Positions 38,356 through 48,077 of a DNA stretch of 64,000 bases are shown in pieces. The stretch spans positions 1,638,367-1,702,366 of the forward strand of contig JBCBSU010000001.1 in assembly GCA_039818985.1 (NCBI GenBank), given 5' to 3'. The translations under genes and the position numbers were made by a program. The stretch's first letter is position 1; each line of letters starts with the position of its first letter. This stretch comes from Pseudomonadota bacterium (GTDB taxonomy: Bacteria > Pseudomonadota > Alphaproteobacteria > Sphingomonadales > Sphingomonadaceae). The notes below the pieces were generated by a model. It was given only the letters and a program-made list of their open reading frames with translations. It was not told the origin of the DNA and did not search any database.

Positions 38356-38389
38356 GGATAGTCTGCGCGGCGCTTTGGCGAGACTATCC
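38356..38389. promoter_or_regulatory. 9-bp inverted repeat around the -10 of the tuf promoter
   Basis: GGATAGTCT (38356-38364) and AGACTATCC (38381-38389) are exact inverted copies separated by 16 bases that contain the -10. This could be an operator or, if the start lies upstream of both arms, a leader hairpin. Confidence 0.45.
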
Positions 38390-38400
38390 CAATCTGTCAA
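38372..38400 (-). promoter_or_regulatory. tuf: Predicted tuf promoter
   Basis: On the minus strand TTGACA (38400-38395, perfect) is followed after 17 bases by CAAAGC and then GCCGCGC. The same -35, spacing and GCCGCGC context occur before rpsL. Confidence 0.55.
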
Positions 38401-38480
38401 CACCCAATGAAATGCTGATGCCGAACAAAAACGGCAAACCGGCAATCCATATAGAGAGCGCCTGTATAAAAATCAGCCGA

Positions 38481-40574
38481 TTAGGCCAGTTTCGCCGTCA
38501 GCTCCTCGGCAACATTATTCGGCACTTCGTCATAATGCGAGAACTGCATCGAATATTGCGCCCGGCCCTGGGTGAACGAACGCAACTCGTTCACATAGCC
38601 AAACATGTTGGCCAGCGGGACCATGGCATCGACAATCTGTGCATTACCGCGCGTGTCGGTGCCCTGGATCTGGCCACGCCGTGAGTTGAGGTCACCAATT
38701 ACATCACCCAGATAGTCTTCCGGGGTGGTGATCTCAACCTTCATCACCGGCTCGAGCAGCTTGATCTTCGATTTCTGCGCCGCTTCGCGCATCGCTGCGC
38801 GACCGGCGATCTCAAAGGCCAGAGCCGAGGAGTCGACATCGTGATAGGCGCCGTCATAGAGGCGAATATCGAAGTCGATGATCGGGAAACCGATCAGAGC
38901 ACCGGTCTCGGCGGTCTCGCGCATACCCTTTTCAACCGCAGGGATATATTCTTTCGGAATATTACCACCCTTGATCTCATCGTTAAAGGTGATGCCACTG
39001 CCACGTTCACCCGGCGTAACCTCGAACTTGACCCGGGCGAACTGACCCGAACCACCCGACTGCTTCTTGTGGGTATAGTCAATATCGGCCGGATTGGTCA
39101 GCGATTCACGATAGGCCACTTGCGGTGCGCCAACATTCGCTTCCACCTTGAATTCGCGCTTCATGCGGTCAACCAGAATGTCGAGGTGAAGCTCGCCCAT
39201 ACCCTTGATGATCGTCTGACCCGATTCATGGTCGGTCGAAACACGGAAGGACGGATCTTCGGCGGCCAGGCGGTTGAGCGCGATGCCCATCTTCTCCTGG
39301 TCAGCCTTTGTCTTGGGCTCAACCGAAAGCTCGATGACCGGCTCGGGAAATTCCATGCGCTCCAGGATCACCGGGTCGCTCGGCGCACACAGCGTGTCAC
39401 CGGTGGTGGTTTCTTTCAGGCCGGCAATGGCAACGATGTCACCGGCATAGGCTTCATCAATGTCTTCCCGGTTGTTCGAGTGCATCAGCAGCATACGGCC
39501 GATCTTCTCACGCTTGTCCTTGACCGAGTTCAGCACCGAACCCTTGCTCAGCTTGCCCGAATAGATACGGGCAAAGGTCAGCGAACCAACAAACGGGTCG
39601 TTCATGATCTTGAACGCCAGCGCAGCGAAAGGCGCTTCGTCGTCAGAGGGGCGCTCTACTTCTTCGTCGCTATCGGGCAGAACGCCCTTGATCGCGGGAA
39701 CGTCGAGCGGGCTCGGCATATAGTCGACCACAGCGTCGAGCAGCGGCTGGACCCCCTTGTTCTTGAACGCGCTGCCGCACAGCACCGGCACAAAGGCGCG
39801 CTCCAGCGTGCCTTTGCGGATCAGGCGCTTCAGCGTTGTCGCATCGGGCATTTCGCCTTCGAGATAGGCTTCCATCACATCATCGTCCTGCTCAACGGCA
39901 GTTTCGATCAGCTGTTCGCGATATTCGGCGGCCTTGTCGGCAAGATCGGCCGGGATATCGACATAGTCGAACTTGGCACCCAGCGCTTCATCCTGCCAGA
40001 CAATGCCGCGATTGTTGACCAGATCGACAACGCCCTTGAGGTCGCTCTCGGCGCCGATCGGGAGATACAGTACCAGCGGCGTCGCGCCGAGGCGATCGAC
40101 GATCGAGTCAACGCAATAGTAAAAGTCGGCACCTGTACGGTCGAGCTTGTTGATGAAACACATGCGCGGCACACCATATTTGTCGGCCTGACGCCACACA
40201 GTCTCGGACTGCGGCTCAACGCCGGCAACGCCGTCGAACACGGCAACCGCGCCGTCGAGCACACGCAGCGAACGCTCAACTTCAATGGTGAAGTCAACGT
40301 GACCAGGAGTATCGATAATGTTGATGCGGTGCTCGGGACCCTCGCCATCTTCTGCACGCCAGAAGGTGGTAGTCGCCGCGGAGGTGATGGTGATACCACG
40401 CTCCTGCTCCTGCTCCATCCAGTCCATGGTGGCCGCGCCATCATGGACCTCACCGATCTTGTACGACTTGCCGGTATAATAGAGAATCCGTTCGGTCGTG
40501 GTGGTCTTGCCGGCGTCGATGTGTGCCATGATGCCGATATTGCGGTATTTTTCCAAAGGATGGCTGCGGGCCAT
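38481..40574 (-). CDS. fusA: Translation elongation factor G
   Basis: EF-G drives translocation and, with RRF, recycling. G1 [17 protein letters not shown] (residues 16-32), switch [12 protein letters not shown]3 DTPGHVDFT and G4 [10 protein letters not shown] are present; 697 residues with the five-domain length. The ATG at 40574 has CGGAG upstream and starts [14 protein letters not shown]. It lies between rpsG and tuf, standard str order. Confidence 0.98.
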   Translation of the reverse strand: MARSHPLEKYRNIGIMAHIDAGKTTTTERILYYTGKSYKIGEVHDGAATMDWMEQEQERGITITSAATTTFWRAEDGEGPEHRINIIDTPGHVDFTIEVERSLRVLDGAVAVFDGVAGVEPQSETVWRQADKYGVPRMCFINKLDRTGADFYYCVDSIVDRLGATPLVLYLPIGAESDLKGVVDLVNNRGIVWQDEALGAKFDYVDIPADLADKAAEYREQLIETAVEQDDDVMEAYLEGEMPDATTLKRLIRKGTLERAFVPVLCGSAFKNKGVQPLLDAVVDYMPSPLDVPAIKGVLPDSDEEVERPSDDEAPFAALAFKIMNDPFVGSLTFARIYSGKLSKGSVLNSVKDKREKIGRMLLMHSNNREDIDEAYAGDIVAIAGLKETTTGDTLCAPSDPVILERMEFPEPVIELSVEPKTKADQEKMGIALNRLAAEDPSFRVSTDHESGQTIIKGMGELHLDILVDRMKREFKVEANVGAPQVAYRESLTNPADIDYTHKKQSGGSGQFARVKFEVTPGERGSGITFNDEIKGGNIPKEYIPAVEKGMRETAETGALIGFPIIDFDIRLYDGAYHDVDSSALAFEIAGRAAMREAAQKSKIKLLEPVMKVEITTPEDYLGDVIGDLNSRRGQIQGTDTRGNAQIVDAMVPLANMFGYVNELRSFTQGRAQYSMQFSHYDEVPNNVAEELTAKLA

Positions 40575-40697
40575 TATCGTTACTCCGTAGAAGAGTGGCC
40601 TCAAAAATTAAGGCGTGTCAAAATCGGGGGCGATATAGGCAAAGGGGCCGGTTTTGGCCAGCCCCTTTATCCGGTATAAAATCGCCTGTCCGGGGTG

Positions 40698-41168
40698 TTA
40701 CCAGCGATAGTGCGAGAAGGCACGGTTGGCTTCGGCCATACGGTGCGTATCTTCGCGTTTCTTCACCGCGTTACCGCGGTTGTTGGACGCATCGAGAAGC
40801 TCGCCCGAAAGCCGGGCCGCCATGGTGGTTTCACTCCGGCCGCGTGCGGCTGCGATCAGCCAGCGAATGGCCAGCGCCTGGGCACGCTCGGGACGAACCT
40901 CAACCGGCACCTGGTAAGTGGCACCACCAACACGGCGTGAGCGCACCTCGATGCCCGGCTTTACATTGTTCAGGGCATCATGGAACAGCTGCAGCGGATC
41001 GGTCTTGGCCTTGGCTTCCACCGAATCCAGCGCGCCATAGACAATGCGCTCTGCGACCGACTTCTTGCCATCCAGCATCAGGTTGTTCATGAATTTCGAA
41101 AGGACCTGATCACCGAACTTCGGATCAGGCAGGATTACCCGCTTCTCGGGGCGACGACGACGTGACAT
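40698..41168 (-). CDS. rpsG: 30S ribosomal protein S7
   Basis: S7 nucleates the 30S head. [19 protein letters not shown] and [20 protein letters not shown] are diagnostic; 156 residues. The ATG at 41168 follows AAGGAG, which is part of a small hairpin ACTCC-gaa-GGAGT that could hide the ribosome binding site. Upstream frame to 41225 is the arm of the inverted repeat and not coding. Confidence 0.98.
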   Translation of the reverse strand: MSRRRRPEKRVILPDPKFGDQVLSKFMNNLMLDGKKSVAERIVYGALDSVEAKAKTDPLQLFHDALNNVKPGIEVRSRRVGGATYQVPVEVRPERAQALAIRWLIAAARGRSETTMAARLSGELLDASNNRGNAVKKREDTHRMAEANRAFSHYRW

Positions 41169-41201
41169 TTTTATAACTCCTTCGGAGTGAAAACTCGGTT
41201 T

Positions 41202-41276
41202 CGGCCCGCTCCTCCTCCCAGCCACCCGATAGCCTGTCCGACACCATATCGGGTGGCTGGGAGGAGGAGCGGGCCG
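41202..41276. repeat. 30-bp perfect inverted repeat between rpsL and rpsG
   Basis: The arms 41202-41231 and 41247-41276 are exact reverse complements over 30 bases (left arm begins CGGCCCGCTCCTCCTCCCAG) with a 15-base loop. It is transcribed within the str operon and would make a very stable RNA hairpin. It has no T run after it. Confidence 0.85.
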
Positions 41277-41289
41277 GAGCCGCTAACTA

Positions 41290-41661
41290 TTATTTGGGCC
41301 GCTTGGCGCCATATTTGGAACGCGACTGCTTGCGGTCCTTGACGCCCTGGGTGTCGAGAACCCCGCGCAGCACATGATAGCGCACGCCCGGAAGGTCACG
41401 AACACGGCCGCCGCGGATCAGCACAACGCTGTGCTCCTGCAGATTATGGCCTTCGCCCGGAATATAGCTGATGACTTCGCGGCTGTTGGTCAGGCGAACC
41501 TTCGCAACCTTACGCAGAGCCGAGTTCGGCTTTTTCGGAGTGGTGGTGTAGACACGGGTACAGACACCGCGCTTTTGCGGGTTCTGGTCCATGGCCGGCA
41601 CTTTTGATTTCGCCTTTTGCGGCGTCCGGCCCTTGCGGACCAGCTGATTGATCGTTGGCAT
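41290..41661 (-). CDS. rpsL: 30S ribosomal protein S12
   Basis: S12 governs decoding accuracy. [40 protein letters not shown] (with the lysine that mutates to streptomycin resistance) and [19 protein letters not shown] are present; 123 residues. ATG at 41661. It is the first gene of the str operon, with a predicted promoter about 170 bases upstream. Confidence 0.98.
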   Translation of the reverse strand: MPTINQLVRKGRTPQKAKSKVPAMDQNPQKRGVCTRVYTTTPKKPNSALRKVAKVRLTNSREVISYIPGEGHNLQEHSVVLIRGGRVRDLPGVRYHVLRGVLDTQGVKDRKQSRSKYGAKRPK

Positions 41662-41831
41662 AAATGCTTCACCTTGTAGTTCAAACGGTTACTCTGACCA
41701 TGTGATACGCCGAGCCGTTACCAGCTCCGGCAGGAGGCTCCGCCTTTGCCCTGCCCGCACCACATATCATTGTGTGCCCATTTCGGGTTTTCTCCCGGTG
41801 CGTAAAAAAGGCACCTTTCGGAGAAGCGCGG

Positions 41832-41860
41832 CCCTTAGACGGGATTCGGGATGAGGTCAA
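41832..41860 (-). promoter_or_regulatory. rpsL: Predicted rpsL (str operon) promoter
   Basis: On the minus strand TTGACC (41860-41855), 17 bases, TAAGGG (41837-41832), then GCCGCGC. The arrangement repeats at tuf. The leader to the rpsL ATG would be about 165 bases; 41662-42034 otherwise holds no gene. Confidence 0.5.
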
Positions 41861-41893
41861 GAATATTGCGGTTGTCCAGATCAGGGGCAGCCC

Positions 41894-41914
41894 ATGCTGC
41901 GGCGCAGCATTTTT
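41894..41914 (+). terminator. Terminator-like hairpin upstream of the TonB receptor gene
   Basis: ATGCTGC-ggc-GCAGCAT is followed directly by TTTTTG on the plus strand. No plus-strand gene precedes it, so it may be a leader attenuator of the receptor gene, the end of an unannotated short RNA, or chance. Confidence 0.45.
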
Positions 41915-42034
41915 GTCAGAAATCTTTTACCGAACCGCCGCAGCAATCGCATAGCCGGGTCATATATCGGCGCCAGAGCGCGTGACACGGCGTTACAGCG
42001 CCCATGTCCCAACGTTTCATAAGGAAATCCCATT

Positions 42035-44434
42035 ATGGCATTGCTGTCCCATGGCGCACTGACTGTTGCGCTTGCCTCTACCGCTTCGGTCAATGCGGTA
42101 AATGCCCCGGATGCGCTGCAGGCCGATGCCCAGCCCGCCAGTGAACAGCAGAGCAGCGACCAGCAAGCGGATAACGGAGAATATGGCGAGCCGGATTTCG
42201 TTACCGATGTCATCGTCGTCTCGGCGCAGAAGCGCGAGGAGCGCATTACTGATGTGCCACTGACAATCACCGCGCTTTCAGGTGATGACTTGCGGCGGCT
42301 CAACGCCAATGAACTGGATGAGATTTCGCTTTATGTGCCTGGCCTGTTTATCCAGGAACAGAGTGCCAACAACCCTGGCTTTGTCATCCGCGGCATCACA
42401 TCGGACAGCGGCAGCGCGCAACAGGGTCCGCGCGTCACCGTCTATTATAACGGCGTTGATATCAGCCGCTCGCGCGGTGTCTATCAGGATCTCTACGATC
42501 TTGAGCGAGTCGAGGTTATCAAGGGGCCACAGGCAACACTGTTCGGCACTGCCTCCACCATCGGCGCGGTAAGCTTCGTTTCGGCCAAGCCGGAACCGGG
42601 AACATCGGCCGAACTGCAACTCGGCTACGGAAATTTCGACTGGTTCCAGGCGCAGGGACATATCAATATCGGCAATGATGAAATCGCCCTGCGCGTCGCC
42701 AGCGCCTTTCGCCGCCGCGATGGCTGGGTGCGCAATATCGCCGGCGACCCCAATATACCCAACCAGAACACCGCCGGGATCGATCAGCCCGACCTTTATG
42801 CCCAGAACCAGCTTGGCGTGCGCGCCTCGCTGCGCTGGACGCCCATCGCCATTCCACTCACCGTCGATCTGGTCGGCACCTATGACCGCCAGCGCAATTC
42901 GGGCACACCGTTCGTTTCAGGTACCCTGCCCGCCACCGGCGGCAGCACCTCGCCCTTTGATCCGGTCGAGCTGTCCGGTTCGCCCTTTTCGCGCGAAATA
43001 TTGGGGTTGAGCGAACTCGGCCTGGAACGTGATGTCTATGATGTCAGCCTGACGGTGAATTACGAGATCAGCGACAGCCTCACCTATACCCAGATCACCG
43101 CTTATCGTGACTTTGACTCGCTCGAGGTGTTCGACGCCGACGGTTCACCGGCGTTCTATCTGGAGTTTGCCGAAGACGCCGAGGGCTATCAGATCAACCA
43201 TGAAAGCCGGCTGAGCTACACCGGTGACCGCTTCCGCGGCTTCGTAGGCATCAACTATTTCTATGAAAATGGCAGCCAGGCCGTACCTTTCTCGACCGAA
43301 GAAGGCACCTATCTGCAATGCGCCGCCGGACTGATCCCCGGCCTGCCCTGTGTCGCTCCCGATGGCACCGTAACCGCCGAGCAGGCTACCGCACTTCTGA
43401 CCCAGGGGGCGGCGACCTTCATTCCCTATGCCTCGCTGTTCGGAAATCGCGGCATCAACGATGCCTTTTCGGTCTTTTTCGACGGCACGGTGATTCCGAC
43501 ACCGGCGCTTGAGCTGACCGCGGGCGTGCGCTTTCTGTTCGAGGACCGCCAGAGCTTCTTCTCGGCCGATCAGCCCAATTCGGTCATCACCGGCGCGCCA
43601 TTATTGCCTACGGTCGACACAGCCGGTCAGGAATTCGGTGCAACCGACGAGTTCTTCTCGGTCTTGCCGCGCTTCAACGCACTGGTCCGCTTCAACGACC
43701 GGTTCAACGGCTACGCCACTGTCTCGCGCGGCCGTCGTTCGCCGGTTATCGATGTCACATCGGCCACCGGCCCCAATGGCCCAATCGCCGCGATCGACAA
43801 TATCCCGGCCGAATTTGTCTGGAACTATGAAGCGGGCCTCAAATATGCGGACTCGCTGGTGCAGGCAAGTGTCGGTGTTTTCTATCAGGAATATGAGAAT
43901 TTCCAGGTCACCATCCAGAATGACGCCGGAGATTTCATCACCGTCAATGCCGGAAATGCCAGCAGCACCGGAGTTGAGGCAGAGCTGAGCATCAGTCCCG
44001 CCGACTGGCTGACCATCTTCGGCAATGGCGCCTATATCGATTCCTCGATCGACAATGAGCCGGAGAACGGCATTTTTGTCGGCGATCGCTTCCGGCTCCA
44101 GTCCGAATGGCAGCTTTCAGGCGGCTTTACCATCGACTATCCGATCAATGACAGCACCCGCTTCTTTCTGACCCCCAGCGTGACCTATCAGAGCGACCTG
44201 TTCTTCGAGCTGCCCAATAATCCGAACATCGCCGAAGACGGCTATGCGCTGGTCAATATCCGCGGCGGCATCAGCTTTGAGGAAGGCCGCTATGAAATCG
44301 CCGGCTTTGCGCGCAACCTGTTCGACGAGCAATATCTCATCGATGGCGGCAATACCGGGGGTGCATTCGGCATCCCGACCTTTATTCCCGGCGAACCGGC
44401 TTTTTACGGAGTGCAAGTGACGGCGCGTTATTGA
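42035..44434 (+). CDS. TonB-dependent outer-membrane receptor
   Basis: The 799-residue protein has a signal peptide, a TonB-box-like DVIVVSAQKREERITDVP segment (about residues 58-75), the plug domain (RVTVYYNGVDISR, DLERVEVIKGPQATLFG) and a beta barrel ending GVQVTARY with terminal aromatic residue. Such receptors import siderophores, B12, sugars or other large molecules using TonB energy. Nothing next to it points to a substrate: the next gene is an acyl-CoA dehydrogenase. AAGGA precedes the ATG at 42035. Sphingomonads carry many such receptors. Confidence 0.93.
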   Translation: MALLSHGALTVALASTASVNAVNAPDALQADAQPASEQQSSDQQADNGEYGEPDFVTDVIVVSAQKREERITDVPLTITALSGDDLRRLNANELDEISLYVPGLFIQEQSANNPGFVIRGITSDSGSAQQGPRVTVYYNGVDISRSRGVYQDLYDLERVEVIKGPQATLFGTASTIGAVSFVSAKPEPGTSAELQLGYGNFDWFQAQGHINIGNDEIALRVASAFRRRDGWVRNIAGDPNIPNQNTAGIDQPDLYAQNQLGVRASLRWTPIAIPLTVDLVGTYDRQRNSGTPFVSGTLPATGGSTSPFDPVELSGSPFSREILGLSELGLERDVYDVSLTVNYEISDSLTYTQITAYRDFDSLEVFDADGSPAFYLEFAEDAEGYQINHESRLSYTGDRFRGFVGINYFYENGSQAVPFSTEEGTYLQCAAGLIPGLPCVAPDGTVTAEQATALLTQGAATFIPYASLFGNRGINDAFSVFFDGTVIPTPALELTAGVRFLFEDRQSFFSADQPNSVITGAPLLPTVDTAGQEFGATDEFFSVLPRFNALVRFNDRFNGYATVSRGRRSPVIDVTSATGPNGPIAAIDNIPAEFVWNYEAGLKYADSLVQASVGVFYQEYENFQVTIQNDAGDFITVNAGNASSTGVEAELSISPADWLTIFGNGAYIDSSIDNEPENGIFVGDRFRLQSEWQLSGGFTIDYPINDSTRFFLTPSVTYQSDLFFELPNNPNIAEDGYALVNIRGGISFEEGRYEIAGFARNLFDEQYLIDGGNTGGAFGIPTFIPGEPAFYGVQVTARY

Positions 44435-44688
44435 AGCTAGCCTCCAACTGATTTTTTCCAACCCCTCCCCCAGCCTTGCCGCAGGCCGGAGGAGATTGTG
44501 GCGCGCGATCTTTCTGCCCTCCAGCTTGTGGCAGGAGCAAGGAGAGGGAATAGGGATTATCTGCTTACGCGGTTTTAATCGCTCAATTAAATTCCCGGTT
44601 GACGGAAACGGAAAGGTGGACATAGAAGGCAGATGAAGGCGGCATCATCCATGCCTGCCAACGGATAACCATTTAAAGGATGCCCGAT

Positions 44689-45843
44689 ATGTCTCTCGAT
44701 GCCCTTCCCCGCACCGCCTATAATGAAGACCATGAAGCCTTCCGCTCGACCGTGCGGCGCTTCATGCAGGAAGAGGTCGCGCCCAATGCGGTGAAATGGG
44801 ACGAGGACAAGCTGGTACCGAAGGCAATCTGGCCCAAGGCGGGCGAGCTTGGCATGCTGTGCCCCACCGTGCCCGAAGAATATGGCGGCCTCGGTCTCGA
44901 CTTTGGCTATAATGCCATCGTCAATGAGGAAGCCGCCTATCATGGCGGCTCACCGCTGGGTTTCTCGCTCCAGTCGGACATTGTGGTCAATTATATCGTG
45001 CAATATGGCAGCGAGGAGCAGAAGCAGAAATGGCTGCCGCGTCTGGTCTCGGGCGAGACCATCACCGCCATCGCCATGACCGAGCCGGGCACCGGCTCCG
45101 ACCTGCAGGGCATCCGCACCACCGCCAAGAAGGACGGCAATCATTATGTCGTCAACGGCAGCAAGACCTATATTACCAATGGCCAGAATGCCGATCTGGT
45201 GCTGGTCTGCGCCAAGACCGACCCCGATGCCGATCCGGCATGGCAGGGCGTATCGATCATTCTGGTCGAAAGTGACCGCGAGGGCTTTGAGCGTGGCCGC
45301 AATCTCGACAAGATCGGTCAGGATGCCGCCGATACCTCGGAGCTGTTCTTCAATGATGTTCGTGTGCCGATGACCAACTGTCTCGGCGAAGAGGGCAAAG
45401 GCTTTATCTATCTGATGAGCGAACTGCCGCAGGAGCGTCTGTCGATCGCGGTTTCGGCGCAGGCATCGGCGCAAAAAGCCTATGATGATACTGTCGCCTT
45501 CGTCAAAGATCGCAAGGCCTTTGGCAAGCCGGTGTTCAATTTCCAGAACACCCGTTTCGTGCTGGCGGACCTCAAGACCAAGCTGCAGGTCGGCTGGGCG
45601 CATCTCGACTGGGCATTGGCGCGGCACAACAAGAAAGAGCTGACCCCGGAAGAAGGTGCTGCGGCCAAGCTGTGGCACACCGAGTTGCAATGGGAAATGA
45701 TGGACAAATGCCTGCAACTGCATGGCGGCGCCGGTTATATGAACGAATATCCCATAGCCCGCGCCTGGCGCGGTGCCCGCGTCACTCGCATCTTCGGCGG
45801 CACCAATGAGATTATGAAAGAGCTGATTGGACGGTCGCTTTAA
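44689..45843 (+). CDS. Acyl-CoA dehydrogenase
   Basis: The enzyme forms the trans-2 double bond in acyl-CoA with FAD. The 384-residue protein has the FAD/substrate loops AIAMTEPGTGSDLQG and GVSIILVESDREGF, and the C-terminal HGGAGYMNEYPIARAWRGAR. The usual catalytic Glu position near the C-terminus reads IFGGTNEI, with Gly, while the ERLSIAVSAQ helix has a Glu; this suggests the isovaleryl/long-chain layout with the base on the other helix. AAAGGA lies eight bases before the ATG at 44689; ATG at 44680 is alternative. Substrate length is not determinable. Confidence 0.92.
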   Translation: MSLDALPRTAYNEDHEAFRSTVRRFMQEEVAPNAVKWDEDKLVPKAIWPKAGELGMLCPTVPEEYGGLGLDFGYNAIVNEEAAYHGGSPLGFSLQSDIVVNYIVQYGSEEQKQKWLPRLVSGETITAIAMTEPGTGSDLQGIRTTAKKDGNHYVVNGSKTYITNGQNADLVLVCAKTDPDADPAWQGVSIILVESDREGFERGRNLDKIGQDAADTSELFFNDVRVPMTNCLGEEGKGFIYLMSELPQERLSIAVSAQASAQKAYDDTVAFVKDRKAFGKPVFNFQNTRFVLADLKTKLQVGWAHLDWALARHNKKELTPEEGAAAKLWHTELQWEMMDKCLQLHGGAGYMNEYPIARAWRGARVTRIFGGTNEIMKELIGRSL

Positions 45844-45848
45844 GATTG

Positions 45849-46023
45849 CTCTCTCCCTTGAAGGGAGAGAGATACGAAGACTTAGCGCCGTAGCTTTAGC
45901 GAAGGCGGTTAGTCGCAGTTGAGAGAGGGTGTGCATCCCGTATGCCCTTCCTCACCCTCATCCAATTCCGCCTAACGCCTGAAGGCGAAAGGCTCCATAT
46001 CCTTCTCCACTCAAGGGAGAAGG
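45849..46023. repeat. Extragenic repeat element, copy 2
   Basis: It has the same plan as 27283-27420: CTCTCTCCCTTGAAGGGAGAGAG, then TACGAAGACTTAG, TTAGTCGCAGTTGAGAG and a terminal CCTTCTCC-x-GGGAGAAGG hairpin. The inner part is longer. Its right end, AGGGAGAAGGAGGAG, supplies the ribosome binding site of the thioesterase gene. Confidence 0.75.
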
Positions 46024-46034
46024 AGGAGAATGAA

Positions 46035-46469
46035 ATGCCCAAAGCCGAAAGCTGGCAGCTAGACAGCGCCAACTATCCCTTTTCACACTCCACCGAGACT
46101 CGCTTTGCCGATCTCGACGTGCTCGGGCATATCAACAATGTGAAAATGGCTGGGCTGTTCGAGCATGGCCGCGGGCTGTTCAACCATTCGCTGAAATCGG
46201 AACGGCGCAAATCCGGGCAGCGTTGGCTGATCGCGGCAGTTGCGATAAACTATGTCGCCGAGGCGTTTTTTCCCGAGCATATCACAATCACCAGCGGGAT
46301 CAGCCGCATTGGCTCTTCAAGTTGGGATATTGCCTCGGGTGCGTTTCAGGCCCATGGCTGTGTCGCAACCTGCATCACCACCATTGTGCTGACGGACAAA
46401 AACGGCCCGGTGCCCATTCCCGAGGAACTGCGCCGCGAATATGAAAGGCTGATGGTGGAGGGGAGTTAG
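46035..46469 (+). CDS. Acyl-CoA thioesterase (4-hydroxybenzoyl-CoA thioesterase-like hot-dog fold)
   Basis: The 144-residue protein fits the hot-dog thioesterase family: ETRFADLDVLGHINNVKMAG carries the catalytic Asp (FADLDVLGHINN) and the first long helix follows. It probably hydrolyses acyl-CoA and would fit with the acyl-CoA dehydrogenase upstream, though the repeat element separates them. The ATG at 46035 has AGGAGG six to ten bases upstream, contributed by the repeat. The longer frame from 45942 is inside the repeat and rejected. Confidence 0.85.
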   Translation: MPKAESWQLDSANYPFSHSTETRFADLDVLGHINNVKMAGLFEHGRGLFNHSLKSERRKSGQRWLIAAVAINYVAEAFFPEHITITSGISRIGSSSWDIASGAFQAHGCVATCITTIVLTDKNGPVPIPEELRREYERLMVEGS

Positions 46470-46580
46470 ATCGGAAAGAGTAAAGCGCCGAAACCGGGCT
46501 TCTCCACGCCCACCTTTGTCGGCCTTATACCGTATAGATGAACGAAGATCAGCCCGGCATGGCTGTCAGTCAGTCGTCAA

Positions 46581-46772
46581 TCAGCCAGGGTCGAATTCAA
46601 TATAGCACCAGTTTTCGCACAGCCTCACAGTCTGCACATCGGGCATGAAATCCTGACAGTCCTGCATGCATTGCAGGAAAGCGCCGTCACTGGGGAACTG
46701 TGCCTGTGCATAGGCTCCGGGGAGGGCAACCGCCATAGCGAATGCAGCCATTTTCAATGCAATATTCTTCAT
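46581..46772 (-). CDS. Small secreted protein with twin CX3C motifs
   Basis: The 63-residue precursor has a signal peptide (MKNIALKMAAFAMAVALPGA, cut near AQA) and a mature part of about 40 residues with four cysteines in two CX3C pairs, CMQDC and CENWC, 20 residues apart. The spacing suggests a helical hairpin with two disulfides in the periplasm or outside the cell. GGAG lies ten bases before ATG 46772. It is alone between the thioesterase and purine genes. Family unknown. Confidence 0.72.
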   Translation of the reverse strand: MKNIALKMAAFAMAVALPGAYAQAQFPSDGAFLQCMQDCQDFMPDVQTVRLCENWCYIEFDPG

Positions 46773-47051
46773 CGGGGAACTCCTTTTCTTGCTTTTACGC
46801 TGCGAATCGGACAGCGCAACTGCATCATGCACCGTTTATTATTTTCCTCAATCTGGTCGGACTATGGAATACGGCGGCAAGAAAGCTTTTCACGCCTAAA
46901 TGAAGTAATATTTATTCAATATGGATCGAACTATACTAACTCTATTAGCCGTATAATTGTTTCGCTATATAGAATATTTCAGCGAACCGTATTGACAGCA
47001 TGACTCGCACCACAGCAGCCTTGCGCGCTTGGCAATTCAGCCCGGATAGGC
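46773..47051. other. AT-rich intergenic stretch, no gene seen
   Basis: The 279 bases between the small secreted protein and the adenine deaminase gene are clearly richer in A and T than the surroundings (for example AAGTAATATTTATTCAATAT). It contains the 5' region of the small gene and the 3' end of the deaminase. No repeat, promoter or RNA was recognised. Confidence 0.5.
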
Positions 47052-48077
47052 TTATCCGGCGAAGGCCGCGATCGCCGCCAGATGGTGCTGCTTATCGGCA
47101 TCTTCCAGAAATGATCCGGTAAAGCTGTTGCGCGCGAGCGTCAGCAGGTGATCACGATCAAGGTCCAGCGCCTTAGTCACCACGCGGAAATTATCGTTGA
47201 CATAGCCGCCAAAATAGCTCGGATCATCGGCATTGACCGTCGCCTTGAGACCATGGTCGAGCATGATCCGGATCGGATGTTCATGGATGTCGTCGATGAC
47301 ACATAGCTTGAGATTGGAAAGAGGACAGACGGTCAGGCACATGCCTTCATCCGCCAACTGCTTCACCAGCGCGTCATCCTCCAGCGCACGATTGCCATGG
47401 TCGATGCGGTCGACTTTCAGCAGGTCCAGCGCCTCATGCACATATTCAGGCGGCCCCTCTTCGCCGGCATGAGCGACGACCTTCAGGCCCAATTCGCGAC
47501 ATTTGGCAAAGACACGCTCAAATTTGCTGGGCGGGTGGCCGACCTCGGATGAGTCCAACCCGACGCCATGGATTTTATCGAGATGCGGTTTCGCCTCTTC
47601 CAAGGTTGCAAAGGCGTCTTCTTCGGACAGATGCCGCAAGAAGCACATGATCAGACGGTAGCTAATGCCGAGATCACGCTCGCCATCAGCCAGCGCGCGG
47701 GTAATGCCGTTGATCACCGTCTCAAACGATACGCCTCGCTCGGTATGGCCCTGGGGGTCAAAGAAAATCTCGACATGGCGTACATTGTCCGCCTGTGCGC
47801 GCTGCAGATACGCCATGGTGAGGTCGTAAAAATCCTGTTCCTCGATCAGTACGCCCATGCCCTGATAATAGATATCGAGAAAATCCTGCAAATTGGAGAA
47901 ATCATAGGCAGCGCGCACCTCTTCAACCGAGGCAAAGGGAATATCGACGGTGTTGCGCTGCGCCAGCGCGAACATCATTTCGGGCTCCAGCGAACCCTCA
48001 ATATGCAGGTGCAATTCGGCCTTGGGCAGGCCAGCGATGAAAGCGTCGCGTTCTTCAGCGGAAGCAAATCCGGTCAT
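47052..48077 (-). CDS. Adenine deaminase (adenosine deaminase family)
   Basis: The enzyme probably deaminates adenine to hypoxanthine. It is in the adenosine-deaminase fold: [17 protein letters not shown] (metal HxH), [23 protein letters not shown] and [14 protein letters not shown]. The segments [28 protein letters not shown] and [12 protein letters not shown] match the subgroup in Pseudomonas (PA0148) shown to act on adenine rather than adenosine. 341 residues. Its ATG overlaps the phosphoribosyltransferase stop, so the pair likely makes hypoxanthine and then IMP. Confidence 0.88.
   Translation of the reverse strand: MTGFASAEERDAFIAGLPKAELHLHIEGSLEPEMMFALAQRNTVDIPFASVEEVRAAYDFSNLQDFLDIYYQGMGVLIEEQDFYDLTMAYLQRAQADNVRHVEIFFDPQGHTERGVSFETVINGITRALADGERDLGISYRLIMCFLRHLSEEDAFATLEEAKPHLDKIHGVGLDSSEVGHPPSKFERVFAKCRELGLKVVAHAGEEGPPEYVHEALDLLKVDRIDHGNRALEDDALVKQLADEGMCLTVCPLSNLKLCVIDDIHEHPIRIMLDHGLKATVNADDPSYFGGYVNDNFRVVTKALDLDRDHLLTLARNSFTGSFLEDADKQHHLAAIAAFAG

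Noticed and set aside
38841-40679. 612-codon plus-strand frame opposite fusA
   Set aside because: Antisense to EF-G over nearly its whole length, no signal or domain.
41760-42034. Cobalamin riboswitch before the TonB receptor
   Set aside because: No recognisable B12 box or the surrounding conserved core could be found in the leader.
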